In this document: positions 32,321 to 43,062 of the stretch, piece by piece
How the letters are laid out: every line of letters begins with the position of its first letter
Numbering within the stretch: the first letter of the stretch is position 1
Assembly (NCBI GenBank): GCA_024449915.1
Contig: JAMZAV010004965.1
Location: 62,001 to 126,000 of the forward strand
DNA length: 64,000 nucleotides
Source of the DNA: Sweltsa coloradensis
Taxonomy: Eukaryota > Arthropoda > Insecta > Plecoptera > Chloroperlidae
Direction: 5' to 3'
Program-made: the position numbers and the translations under genes
Notes under the pieces: generated by a model
Database searches by the model: none
What the model was told of the DNA's origin: nothing
What the model saw: only the letters and a program-made list of their open reading frames with translations

Positions 32321-34900
32321 TAAAAACCCAAAAAAACATTTAGTTTTGGGTGACTTTTAAAGTAAACGTCCTCCAAAAAAGTAAAGACCCCAATTTAAAA
32401 ATCAAATAATTTAATCTCCTTTTTCTCATTTAACCTTATACTCACCATAAAGGAACCCAAAAAAAAGTTGGGCCAAAAGGGGGCAAAAAATCATCCCTCA
32501 TTGACAAAAATAGCAACAAATAACACTTCCATTTAAGACAAAAGGTACTTTAAAAATTTGGGATTGCCCCCACCATTTTGCCCCAAGAAACCCAAAAATT
32601 TAAGTAACAAAATTTTTTTCCTCCAAAAAACAACCCAAAAAAAATTCAATTTTTAAAAAGATAACCCCATTAGATAAAACTTATCGAGGGGACTTGAAGA
32701 AGAAAAAGTGGGATGATTTTATTTACAAAACTAAATTGGCCCGATGATAAATACAATACATTTTTAAAAGAAGCTGCAGTCATATTCGTGAAAAAGGGCC
32801 ATTTTAAAAATATAAAAAAAAACCATTTTACCCAAAAAAAAAACTGGATATCGAAGGGTATAAAAATCTCGAGTTTAAATAAAGAAATTTTTTTTATTAA
32901 AAAAATTTATTTCCAAAAAAGTGACATTCCCTTTAAAAATTTGTTTAAATCCTATTTTAAAAATTTTTAAAAAAGTTTTAAAAAAAAGCAAAAAAATAAT
33001 CAATTAAAGGCAGTATATTTTCAAGAACAATAAGTAAAAATGTATTGGAAAAATAAAATTTAGAGACAAACCCGAAAAAACCCATTTTTAAACCCCGTGA
33101 AAAAAATTAATTTCAATAGAACAATGAATTAATAAATGACTCTTAAAGTGGTAGCAAAAAATCCCTTAAAAAGCTATTTTTCTAATGAAGCCTTTACCCC
33201 AACAAATAACTTAGTAAAAACAAGGAAAATAAACAAATCTTACTTTTTATTGAGGACTTTCAAAGACAAAAAAAAGAGCCCAGTAAAAATTTTTTATTTT
33301 TTATGGGAAAATGATATTAATGAAAAAAAAATAATTTTTGGTAAGCTAAAAAACATCTCACTCTGAAAGGGGTAATGGCATATCAACTTTGTTTTTTAAA
33401 GAAAAGTATCCATTATGTTAGCGAAACCTTTTTATGTGATATTTTAAATCTAAAAAAAATGGGGCTTCCACAAGCACTAAAAAATTCCCCAAAAAAAATT
33501 CCCATACATAAAAAAAAAAAAAGTAAAATCTTGCAAGTAATTTCGACCAAATCTATTCTACCTGCTTTTTTCAAAAATATTGGGGAAAAAAATTTTTTAT
33601 AACAGATTGATAAGCTTTTTTGAAAAACACAAAAATTCTAACGAAAGACAAAATGGATTCAGAAAGGGAAAAAACTAAATAGTGATACAAAATTTGAAAA
33701 TTTCTATTTAAAGTAATAGGTTTAAATGGATTCAAATATTGATATTGGGGATATTCTGTGAAACTCACCCAAAACTTTTTTTACGGGGTTTATCACAAAA
33801 CTCCCCACTAAATGAATATTTTTGGGGTACGTGGGGGCCCGCGGGAAAAAAATTTTTAAAATCATACCTAACAAAACAGAAATACAATATGTAGAAATAA
33901 CTAGCAATGAAAATAATAAAAATTTTACATACCCCTTTCGGACTCTGAGAAAATTTATGTGGGGGGACCACAAGGGCAATTTTGGCCCTTTAATTTTTCA
34001 TTTTTTTTTTCAAGGGTCTAACTGAAAATATAGTTTAGCTAACTTTTTTTTGACGATTTTTCCCCGTCATAAAGGCTGAGAAAAACAAAGTCTTCGGGAT
34101 AAAACAGAAGAAAGACAAAAAGAATCAAAGGGGGGTTTCCCGCTAACAAAAATTATTTTAAACTCCCCAAAAAAAAAAAACTTTTATCCCAAATTCCCCC
34201 CAAATTTAAAAAGATTAAATCTTTAAAAAATACCATACCTAACCCAAAAATTTTAGATAATTCAAAATAAAAAAAGTTTCATCAAATGATTTCTAGGCTT
34301 AACAATAGACCAACATCTAAAATGGCACGATCATATAAAAAAATTAATACCAAAAAATTAATTTGTCTTGTTATGCTATAAGGACCCCTCAAGGGAGAAA
34401 GTAACACCCCCACAGCCAAAATATGCTACTTTTTAAATTTTTGAGTCATATATAAGCTACGGATTTAAAATTTTGGGGGGTTTTCGACCCCCAAATTTAT
34501 AAAGTTTTATTATAAAAAAAAAGGGAAAATTTGAGCAATTTGTTCCCTTTATCCCCAACAGAACACTGTAAAAAAAACCTTTTTTTTTACGTCACAAAAT
34601 CCTTACCATTTTATGTTTATACATTTTCAAATCAATATTTTGTAATTAAAAAAATAATAAACACCCATCAGTAAATGCAAAAAGTCCCTGATCATGACAC
34701 ACCCTAAAAAAAAACACCCACAGCTAAATCATATCACACAAAACTTTGGGCAAGTAAACTCAGACTACTTACAAAAAATCTCTTTATAACCCTCTTCCAG
34801 AATCCCATTAAAAAAAATTTCAAAACTAAAGACCGTTTCAAACTGAACTCAAAAAAAATTTAAAATTTAAAAGCCTACTATTATCTTATTGTTACTTAAA
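32321..34900 (+). pseudogene. LINE ORF2 (endonuclease-RT), frames broken throughout
   Basis: Motifs of a non-LTR retrotransposon ORF2 appear in the correct order but in changing frames. HLVLGDF is near 32,338 (the GDFNVN endonuclease motif). FLKEAAVIFVKK and KKNWISKGIK (linker) are in 32,713-32,967. FKDKKKSP is near 33,260, LPQALKNSPKKIPIHKK and SILPAFFKN in 33,465-33,590, IFCETHPKLFLR near 33,755, KSYLTKQKYNM near 33,860 and GGPQGQFWP near 33,960. FFDDFSPS (the YADD region) is near 34,048, TIDQHLKWHDHIKK near 34,305 and a C-terminal KAYYYL with stop near 34,890. This resembles the Jockey/CR1 group. Many changes turn other bases into A or C runs, which suggests base-call error as much as decay. 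Confidence 0.8.
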
Positions 34901-35689
34901 TGATAACCCCTACAGAAATTCCCGTTTTCACTTGATATTATTGATTAACTATAATATAAAGAAAAGAACCTTATTTTATTACTTTTCAATAATTTTTATT
35001 ATTTACAATGTATTTCATATTTTGTCAATTTTTCATTATATTAGTATTTTTAACATTTTTTTTTTTTTTTAGCAAAAAGGGGCACATTTCACTAAAAATT
35101 GGGGTTGTTGTTACATAAAAAAGTACAATTTTTCCTAATAAAAAAATTTAAAAAATTTAAAATTGGGAAAAATTTTCATTTTCGTTTTGTGTTTAAGGTG
35201 AAAAGAGATATTGTTGAATGTAGAAAAAGGTTTTTGGCATTGTCATAAAATTAATTTTGTCCTTACTATCCCCGTTTAAAAAAGTAAAAAGGGTTAAAAT
35301 GTGGTTTTTTAAAAATGTTCCGAGATATTCGTCCCAAACCCAAAAAAATTTCCGGGTTTTTTAAAAATAGTCCTGGAAACCCAAAACCCAGTAAAGTTTA
35401 AAAAGTTTTTGGAAAACACTTTTTTGTATGGATTTCCCCCTAGTAAAGTTTAAATTGGTTTTTTTTTGGAAAACACTTTTTTGTTGGGTTTATGGATTCC
35501 CAGTAGGGTAGTGGTTTTGGGCCCCTGATTAGGGGAAATTTTTCACCCTGAAAAAATAATGGCGAGCTCGGGCGTCTCGGGGAACTTTCCCCTTTCCTTT
35601 CTATCCCGACGGCGGGACAATGACAACACGAAAGGATGATGACACAGACGGAGAAAGACCCCGACTGGGGGAAAAACCCCCGCCCCCCC
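34901..35689. other. LINE 3' UTR and corrupted sequence
   Basis: AT-rich sequence after the ORF2 stop, with a poly-T run at about 35,057-35,071. GAAAACACTTTTTTGT occurs twice (near 35,413 and 35,469), a ~56-bp duplication. Confidence 0.4.
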
Positions 35690-35835
35690 CATACGCTTTT
35701 TGGGGGGGTTCTTTACCTCACAGGCCTGTCCACCCCTTGTCCCCCCCGTTAATCCCTTACGTCCCTCCCTTTGTCTCGATTAGCCAAGTTGCATAAATAT
35801 GAGATGTTAAGCAATATCCAATCAATCAATCAGTA
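35690..35835 (+). mobile_element. LINE 3' end with (AATC)n tail
   Basis: CTTACGTCCCTCCCTTTGTC, TCGATTAGCCAAGTTGCATA, AATATGAGATGTTAAGCAAT and an (AATC)3-4 tail. The segment 46,386-46,450 is almost identical, and a diverged copy lies at 44,420-44,545. A shared GC-rich block followed by a simple-repeat tail is typical of a LINE 3' UTR. It is a different family from the LINE at 32-35 kb. Confidence 0.65.
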
Positions 35836-35867
35836 GGGTACATATCAGAATTCCCGCTGTGTGTGTG

Positions 35868-36062
35868 ACCATCTTCAGGTGACATTAGGATCCTGGAAAA
35901 TCGGGATTGAATTTCCGAGGTCAGTTTAGAGGACCCAATCTCAGCATTCACTTTAACGAGTGAAGAAAACCCCGGAAAGTTTCAGTCAGGATTGCTTTTG
36001 GGTGGGATTCGAACTCGGGGACCTGGCCTTTGCTATCGTCTTCAAATACACTAGCCACCCCT
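35868..36062 (-). mobile_element. tRNA-derived SINE, family II
   Basis: The reverse complement has GGTGGCTAGTGTATTTGAAG, a B box GAGTTCGAATCCCACC and the family II tail CAATCCTGACTGAAACTTTC, GTCCTCTAAACTGACCTCGG. The head differs from that of the 6.45 kb copy although the tail is shared. Confidence 0.75.
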
Positions 36063-36378
36063 TTCCTTCCTTGCTTGAGAAATGGTGTGGGGGACAAGGA
36101 AATATATGAATACATTGCACCGAGTGATGTTTCTTTTAATTGGGAAAACATTGAACTAAGGGTAATCTGCGAACTACATTGTTTAAAAACCTTTTCTTCC
36201 TACAAGCAAAAAAAAGCTCAATATTCCAAATCATTAAATTTTTGACCTCGACAATTTTGTTGGGTCCTAGCTGGAATGTATCAGAGCCTCAGAGGATTAC
36301 TTTATTTTATAGGAGAAACACAACACTTGTCAGAATAATAAATTTGAAAATAAAATTTGTCAGAAAATAAAATGTATT
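36063..36378. other. Unassigned
   Basis: Two short ORFs (36,030-36,245 and 36,179-36,370) without domains. Confidence 0.4.
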
Positions 36379-36545
36379 TCGTCCTGATGGTCTAGTGGTT
36401 AAGACGCCCCGTCTGGAATGCGGGAGATCCGTGGTTCGATTCCCGGTTGGGGCTGACTTTTTTAATTTCTGAATTGAGTAAATAATAACAATTACACCTA
36501 AGGGAGTGTTTCCTGACCAAACAAATCGAGAAACAACACTACTGT
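36379..36545 (+). mobile_element. tRNA-derived SINE, family I (best preserved head)
   Basis: Head GTCCTGATGGTCTAGTGGTT with acceptor-stem pairing to TTGGGGC, anticodon loop CTGGAAT (GGA), and B box GGTTCGATTCCCGG. The T stem pairs poorly, so this is not a functional tRNA. The tail reads TTTTTTAATTTCTGAATTGA, AATTACACCTAAGGGAGTGT and AACAAATCGAGAAA, as in the copies at 20.9 and 26.5 kb. Confidence 0.8.
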
Positions 36546-36993
36546 TTCATACATCACTAGAAGACATCACGGAATCTAAATAAGTATATTGTGACTCGTG
36601 AGTATACAACACTCCATTTCAGAATTGCATTGTATAACAGTAACTGATTTGAATGTATGTATTCGAAAAGTTGGATTCGGAATGTTTAAAAGAATTAAGT
36701 TTTTTTTCACTCGCAAACTGCACCCTGAGTAGGTTTCCCACAAGTAATTTAAAATAGATGCTTGTAGTCTATCACCCCGTAATAAATGTGGTTATAAAAA
36801 ACAACACTATTAGGTTTATTGAACTTTGTACGCACGAAAGAGGTAAGAAGACAAAAGTCCTAGTCTCAACGAACAGGACATTTAAATTTATTTCGCCATG
36901 CTCTTCAAGTATCCACATGAGATGATCACAGCAGTGCATCAGGTCCAAAATGATTCACAACAACATGAATTGACAATTTTGAGCTGGAAAACT
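36546..36993. other. Unassigned
   Basis: AT-rich sequence without gene or repeat signature up to the TAA microsatellite. Confidence 0.4.
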
Positions 36994-36996
36994 ATA

Positions 36997-37044
<48 letters not shown>

Positions 37045-37183
37045 TAATAATAATAATAATAATATATATATATATTTTTTTAATTCATTAATTACTGTAT
37101 ATGTGTACATTTTTTTAATAATATTTAATAAAAATAATAATAATTTTTTTTAATAATAATAATAATTTTATTTTTTTTTTTTT
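36994..37183. repeat. (AAT)n microsatellite, first block
   Basis: AAT repeats with A, TA and T-run interruptions. First of three blocks of the same microsatellite, separated by retrotransposon 3' ends. Confidence 0.85.
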
Positions 37184-37442
37184 GGAAGTACATATTTAAA
37201 TACATGATTAGTTCAGCATGGAAACGAGTCCCACAAGCCACACAAGCGGCTTAGCTGTGGGGATAAAAAACATCGACAATGAATAAAAATAACCCAGACT
37301 CCAGACTTTTTTAATATTGATATAAGACAAGGGAAAACAACAAAATACCTCGAACCAAAAAACATACAGAAAACTTGAAAAAAATAATAATACACTGAAA
37401 ATGAACTTAAAATACTACGCATCCCACTTACATGCAAGCATG
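37184..37442 (-). mobile_element. LINE 3' UTR inserted in the AAT microsatellite
   Basis: On the minus strand: CATGCTTGCATGTAAGTGGG, GCCGCTTGTGTGGCTTGTGG, ACTCGTTTCCATGCTGAAC, TATTTAAATATGTACTTCC, then an A tail. The 74-codon ORF across it has no domain. Both sides are AAT repeats, so it entered the microsatellite. Family unknown. Confidence 0.55.
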
Positions 37443-37492
37443 GATATAATAATAATAATAATAAAAAATAATAATAATAATAATAACAATAA

Positions 37493-37535
<43 letters not shown>

Positions 37536-37595
37536 AATAATAGTAATATAATATAGAATATATAATAATAGTAATAATAATATATAAATAATAAC
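37443..37595. repeat. (AAT)n microsatellite, second block
   Basis: About 150 bp of AAT repeats with a few ACT/AGT variants, directly upstream of the R2/R4-like LINE fragment. Confidence 0.85.
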
Positions 37596-37639
37596 TAACT
37601 ACAAATACAAACCAGAGAAAGTACTAGATATAGTAAAGA

Positions 37640-38010
37640 TTACAATATTATATTACGACCGCACAAGTTTATTAACAGACCAAAGATACATCACAACAGA
37701 CCGGATTTATAATAATAATGACAAGAAGAAGAAACAAGGAAACATACCCTTATCGACGTGCTATCCCAATGTTAGCCAAACGTCGAGACCACGTGGAAGA
37801 AAAAATTGACAAGTATAGTGACCTTCACTCCGAGATCAAGAACGATGTGGAAAACAGAAAAAGGTATAAATACAATCCCATTAATTATATCAGCCAACGG
37901 ATCATACCGAAGAAGCTACATGACAAGCATTAAAACAACTAGATCTCAACCCAATGTATACATCGAGACTCAAAAGGCAGTAAATACTCAACTACGTGTA
38001 GAATAGTTCG
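37640..38010 (+). pseudogene. Non-LTR retrotransposon C-terminus with REL-endonuclease-like motif
   Basis: Across three frames: YYDRTSLLTDQR (near 37,651), RPDL (near 37,699, another frame), ETYPYRRAIP, EEKIDKYSDLHSEIK (to about 37,845), then TMWKTEKGINTIPLIISANG and PNVYIETQKAV with a TAG at about 38,004. An RPDL followed by a D-hAIP segment, an EKIxKYxDLxxEI helix, MW and IPhIIxAxG is the layout of the C-terminal restriction-like endonuclease domain of R2/R4/NeSL-type elements. The fragment is flanked by (AAT)n on both sides; the R4-clade element Dong is known to insert into TAA repeats. At least two frameshifts make it non-functional. Confidence 0.7.
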
Positions 38011-38326
38011 TTAAATTTATAAACTAAGAAGATACTTCGAGATTCCGAGACAGCTTCCAGTACTGGACATGGTTTTCGTGCGTTTCCCATAGTCACGAAG
38101 AGCAAATGCTAGGATGGCGACGAGAAATCGGCCCCGACCGTACACAAGCAGAAAGAAAACATCATCTACAAACAATATTTACAATTTATAAATGACTTAT
38201 TTTAGTTAGAGTTAGACAAAAGTAATAATGTATGTAATAGGTACACATGGAAAGTACTTGGAGTAAGTCCGTTACAACATGTTAGCTCCGGTTTTAACGA
38301 GTTTGTATGAAATACATCCAATTAAA
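38011..38326 (+). mobile_element. 3' UTR of the R2/R4-like fragment
   Basis: Continues from the stop codon to the (AAT)n array with no other element boundary. Contains TTTATAAACTAAGAAGATAC and a TTAGTTAGAGTTAGAC motif. Confidence 0.5.
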
Positions 38327-38383
38327 ATAATAATAATAATAATTAATTAATAATAATAATAATAATAAATAATAATAATAATA

Positions 38384-38415
<32 letters not shown>
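38327..38415. repeat. (AAT)n microsatellite, third block
   Basis: AAT/TAA repeats with a few ATTAATT interruptions. It joins the 3' end of the plus-strand fragment to the 3' end of a minus-strand LINE, so the two elements are tail to tail. Confidence 0.85.
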
Positions 38416-38417
<2 letters not shown>

Positions 38418-38530
38418 GAGTCTTTATTTATAGCATTGGCGCAGATTAAGGCATGAGGCCTTTTGTTCTGACTGAACAACATCGCGTTAGAAATAAGTTT
38501 GCGTCGTAGCATAATCCTCCATGCTTGCGT
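38416..38530 (-). mobile_element. LINE 3' end (diverged relative of the GATA-tailed family)
   Basis: The reverse complement reads CATGCCTTAATCTGCGCCAA, TGCTATAAATAAAGACTCTA and then (ATT)n. CCTTAATC..GCC..AAATAAAGAC is shared with 1.17 kb and 57.6 kb. The ORF at 38,294-38,512 (-) reads the LINE end into an isoleucine run. Confidence 0.6.
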
Positions 38531-40222
38531 GTACTGTTCAAATCACCAACCAACCACATACTTTAAAAAAGACTGTGCATATCATGCTAGTCTCCTCGGG
38601 ACCAAATTGTATGAAGGTTATGTAAATTCCGAACAGCGTAGATCGAAGCCAACAACAGGACCGCTTTAGGGAGTGACCTTCATTAAATTAATTACCGTTA
38701 TATCATATTCATGAGTTTTCCCATAACACTATGAAAATAAACGGAGTTAATTCGGATGTATGCAAATACAAGTGAGAAACGGATTTTGTACAAAAAATAT
38801 GTGATTTTTATAAAATGTCTAAAATCTAGATTGTTATATTGAATTATCATTATTTTGTGTTTTGAAGTCCAGTGAAACCAAGTTCAACCCAAAACGTTGT
38901 CTGTGGGATTAATAAAAAAAAAGTTTTTTTTGTGCAAATTTATAATCAATTATTGTATGTTGACATTAAAAAATTATTTTTTTTTACATTTTTTTTACTT
39001 TTTTAAAGAATTTTTGACAGAAAATATAACTACTACCAGCCAATTAGTATATACTGAAATTTTTGATTGGAATAGTAATATTTTACACAAAGGTTAGGCA
39101 GGCATTTTTGATGAAAATGCGATTTTGACCTTAGGACAATTTAACCATCACTGCATTCAATATATTAATTTTCTAAATTTTACAAAAATTTTGTGAATAA
39201 ATATATAATTCGATAAGAAAGAGGAGCAGCCAGATTAAAAAATATGGAGTTTTACACTATTAACTGATTTTATAGAGATTTTAAACTTTTAATTTCCAGC
39301 GAGAAAACAAAAATTTTTTTTTTTTTTTAGACTAAAAATCGTCAGCGGATCCATATCAGTTTTGAAAGGTTAGGCCTTATAAAGTCGACCCTCTCACCTT
39401 TTTTTATGCTGTACCCCCAAAAAGCACTTAGTGGTTACAAACGGCGCTATTTTCTTGGAAACCTATTCAAATTATTATCTTTAAATAAATTGGTTTACAT
39501 AACTCAACCACAAAAAATACAGAACTATTCCAAGGTTCTGTCTGTATCCACCAGTCCTAAGAAATAGTTTTGGGTGTAGCTATCTGTAACACAATGTTTG
39601 TAAAATAAATATCATGAGGAAGTAATTTAAACGGTAGATGTATTTCATTACAAAAGAATACCTCCCACAATCACACAGTCTAACACACACCCTCAGTGCA
39701 GTTTAGTTTTCCGTCCGTTTTCATCAGCACCAAACCCTAATCGTGACTATAAAACCAAAACTGACGAAACAACGACCGTTTGCTAAATTAGCGTGTCTAA
39801 CCGTGAATTGTAGCGCGTTACCCCTGGCACGAATGTCAGGTACTAGCCCGCCTTGAGTGAGGGAGGGGTCGAAAGGGTAGCCTAGCCCTCAGGGTTCTTC
39901 ATATTTAAAGATGCTGAAAAGGAGGGGTTGCGTCATTAGACCATCGTCATCTTGGTTCAGACGTCGCAATGATTAAAATTCCTCTTGTTCCGTATTGCCC
40001 TAATTGGTCAGCGAAACATTCGCCCGAAAATGAACATTTTTTTTTCAAAGCCACTTGAAAAACAAACCCCCCCACCCCCAAACACAAACCGGTCCTTCTT
40101 GGCAAAAAGCGTGGATTCGGATATGGTCCAAAATGTGACCCAAGCACCAGCACGACGCCAATGCTGCTTGATCTCCCACGTATTAACCCACACCCACCCA
40201 CACGAACCAGCCCGATGTGGGA
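38531..40222. other. Unassigned
   Basis: AT-rich; ORFs are short and antisense to each other (39,947-40,269). No splice-supported exon. Confidence 0.4.
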
Positions 40223-40275
40223 GTACTATGAAAGCTTCGCAAAACGCTTTTAGCGCGTATGTTGGATGAGCTGCC
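40223..40275 (-). mobile_element. HINE 3' terminus fragment
   Basis: CTATGAAAGCTTCGCAAAAC, GCTTTTAGCGCG and TTGGATGAGC are the inverted 3' end of the family (hairpin and subterminal repeat). The rest of the element is not recognisable here; internal type B sequence reappears at 41.04-41.28 kb. Confidence 0.6.
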
Positions 40276-41040
40276 GTAATTATAATTGTTTAATTTAAGA
40301 GGGTTGTTCACGAAAAATGTTATGAAAACCCACACGCAAAACTTTGCATTATTATTGTTTTAATGGGTTTGATTAACAGTTCTTGCTGTTTTCGCCACGA
40401 TTCAACATTGACTAAATCTACATCATTTTCCCATCCTCTTAATGTGTAGAATATTAAGCGGCCTGCATGCCAGATATTTGGCATGGGAAAAAATGCACCG
40501 GTACTGATATAAGTCCTAATCTAGGGCTTGTATAGGAGTGTTTTAAATTTCATAGCAATTTTAGTCAAATTTTAAAGAAACAGAATTAACGGGTCTATAA
40601 AGGCCCATGAATCCATGTAAATTAGAATAATACTGAACCTTTAGGCTATGTTACACTCAAATTTTACTAAAAAACAAGATAAAATAAACATTAAATGATA
40701 TTATCTCAAAACTTGTTATTCCATAGCACATTGCCTAACATTGTTCCTACTACTTATACAGTTTTTAAGATCAAAGGATAATTTCTTTTTTATGTGCCAC
40801 GAAGTCTTATTCTGGACGAATTCATGGACACTTTTGATGAGATTTATAGTTTTTCAATTTAAAATATGGTGAAATATAGATTTGTTCACAAAAAACATAC
40901 ATTTTCCAACAATGCCAAAGGAAATAATCATATTACAAAACAAAAACAGCAAAAATTATAAACAATCCGTTTGGTAAATTTTTAGAGGTATTCTTTTAAT
41001 CCTAAAACTCCTTTTCACTTTAAAAAAATGTAAAAGCGTT
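40276..41040. other. Unassigned AT-rich sequence between HINE fragments
   Basis: It may be a diverged interior of the same HINE or an insertion. No ORF with a domain was found. Confidence 0.35.
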
Positions 41041-41285
41041 AGGCATTATCGCAAGCATCATAGCAAAATCGTTAAATTTGCAATTATAAGAGAACATAAA
41101 TATTTTGATTGCGATCAAATTTCACACACGGATATATTAATTCAACAAAATTACAGGTTCTGTGAAAAAAATCATTACAATCGGATAAAGCATGTAGTGT
41201 TCTTATAAGTCGAAGAATTGCTGTTAAAAAAAATCGAAAAAAAAATCGTAAAATTGCGATTAGTAATAAGAAATAATTTGAGGGG
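41041..41285 (-). mobile_element. HINE type B internal fragment
   Basis: Shares ATTGCGATCAAATTTCACAC-like, ATCATTACAATCGGATAAAG and CATGTAG..TATAAGTCGAAGAA words with the type B copies at 10.4-10.6 kb and 56.7-57.0 kb. Ends at CAAAGTGGTACC, where unrelated sequence starts. Confidence 0.65.
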
Positions 41286-41484
41286 CTCAGAAGCAAAGTG
41301 GTACCAACCACACAATTCTCATCTGAGATAATTTAGTTAAAGTGGGGAACAATTATAAAATGTAGCTAAAATGTTAGGATTGGAATGCAGTTTATTGCTT
41401 CCTAAAATATAACGTAAAATATAACATCTTGAAAAAAACAATTCATAACTTCAGCAGACAATCCCAGAATAGATATATGTATAA

Positions 41485-42096
41485 CTAGAGAAACGCTTTA
41501 AGTCCGCCGAGTTGATGGTAATGAGCTTTTTGAAAGAGCTTTTTTTGTAAGTTTTTAGTTTGCGTAGGACCAATTTTCCTTTGCAAGTGCTTTCGTTGAA
41601 GCATTGTAGTGTGATTGTGTCAAGTTATATTGTTGGCAAATCAAGTCAGTTTATAAAAACACATATTAAAACCATTATTCTATGGATTTTGGCTAAGTTT
41701 TTTCAAAGTTTCTTTCAAAAAGCAAAAATACATCACCGTAACCTTAATGTCATGTAAAATATGAACGTAGTAGCCCACCCGTTTGGTCAGGAATCGGGCC
41801 CAAAATGGTCATGAAATATAGCACTGAAAATCGTTAAAAAATCGCTATAATAAAAGTTACGATATTCAGGAGAGAAATTTTCTTCGATATGTACCCAAAA
41901 ATGTGGCAGTTCTAAGTTCAGAGATTTCGAAGGCCTCCATAAAATTTCATCGCAAGTGGTGAGTATCGTTTTAGCCGGGAATCGTGTTAACGAACAACAC
42001 AATAATACAAACAGAAAGAAGGAAAAAAAATATTCCGGTTTTTTCTGCTCCGGTTTAGTTGAATGGAATCTAGCTTCGCTCGCTACGCTCATCCAA
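41485..42096 (-). mobile_element. Mosaic HINE: type B 5' end, type A 3' half
   Basis: On the minus strand it starts GGATGAGCGTAGCGAGCGAA with the type B CCGGAATA region, then passes into the type A CCAAACGGGTGGGCTAC and ATTAAGGTTACGGTGATG block. It ends CGGACTTAAAGCGTTTCTCT then AG before T. The switch between types inside one element implies template switching or recombination between copies. Confidence 0.7.
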
Positions 42097-42299
42097 AAAT
42101 CTATTTATCCAGGACAATTTTGCAGTCCCCAAAAACGCGCAAAAACCAAACGTGGGCCAAACGTCGGATAATGTCTAAAAAACCAACTGTTTGAAAATAT
42201 GTAGGTACGCACACAAAGACGTCAATATCCGGACATAAACCAACCAGTCATAATTGGTAGTGCCAACGACGAAAAATGTCACAACCGATGAAAATTATA
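42097..42299. other. Unassigned; edge word of the satellite element
   Basis: GTGGGCCAAACGTCGGATAA near 42,150 resembles the CCAACGTTGGCCAAACGTCG edge at 26.2 kb. The element carrying the inverted satellite may originally have reached here, with the following HINE inserted into it. Confidence 0.4.
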
Positions 42300-42791
42300 C
42301 TAGGAAAACGCTTAAGTCCGACGCGTTGTTGGATTGAGCGTAATTGGTGCATTGAGCTGCCATGTGTTATGCGGATTTTCTGTGTTTCTGTGAAAAAATC
42401 ATTACTCAGCGAAGAATTTTTAAATTGAATTACATTAAATTAAAAATTAACTTAAATTTTTGTAATTAATCGTAATTTTTAAAAAAAGAAAAAAATCGTA
42501 AAATTGCGATTTTTCATGAGAAATATATTTTGTTTGATTTGCGCTCAAAAACGTGGCGTTCTAAGTTCAGAAGATTTCGAAGGCCTCCAGAAAAGTTCCA
42601 TCTAAATAGCGTATCGGTTTAAGCCGCGGAATCGTGTTAACCAAACACACAAAAAATACAAAGAAAAAACGACAAAGAAGAAAAGAAAGAAAGAAAGATT
42701 GAAAGAAAGAAAAAAAAACCATTCCGGGAATTTTTTCTCCAGTGTAGTGAAATGGAAACTTCACTTCGCTTCGCTCGCTACGCTCATCCAA
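42300..42791 (-). mobile_element. HINE type B, complete, minus strand
   Basis: On the minus strand: starts TTGGATGAGCGTAGCGAGCG with ACTACACTGGAGAAAAAATT and ends CAACAACGCGTCGGACTTAA, GCGTTTTCCTAG before T. It lies directly against the satellite-bearing element at 42,795. Confidence 0.75.
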
Positions 42792-42794
42792 CCA

Positions 42795-43062
42795 AAACGT
42801 TGGCCAACGTTGGTATTTAGTTGAACAACGAATGGTTCATTGTCCGAACTCACCGATCCCAATTTATGGAGACCGAAGTGGTCACCGTGGGAATGTTCAA
42901 TCAATTCATTTTGGGCAAAAACACAGTCATGTGAAAAGTTTGGCGCCAGCCATTTCCATATCGTGCATGTTCCATCTACGTGAGCTTGGTAAACACAATA
43001 ACTAACTAGATATGGTATAGCCTATAGCTCCATCCAGGCCTATGGTGCTGGAGCACAAGTGT
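42795..43062 (-). mobile_element. Non-satellite end of the satellite-bearing element (inverted copy)
   Basis: Reverse complement of 25,966-26,212: CGTTGGCCAACGTTGG, GGGAATGTTCAATCAATTCA, CTAACTAGATATGGTATAGC and CATCCAGGCCTATGG. Confidence 0.7.

Noticed and set aside
36379..36455. Functional tRNA gene (anticodon GGA)
   Set aside because: The T stem has mismatches, serine tRNAs need a long variable arm that is absent, and a SINE tail shared with two other loci follows.
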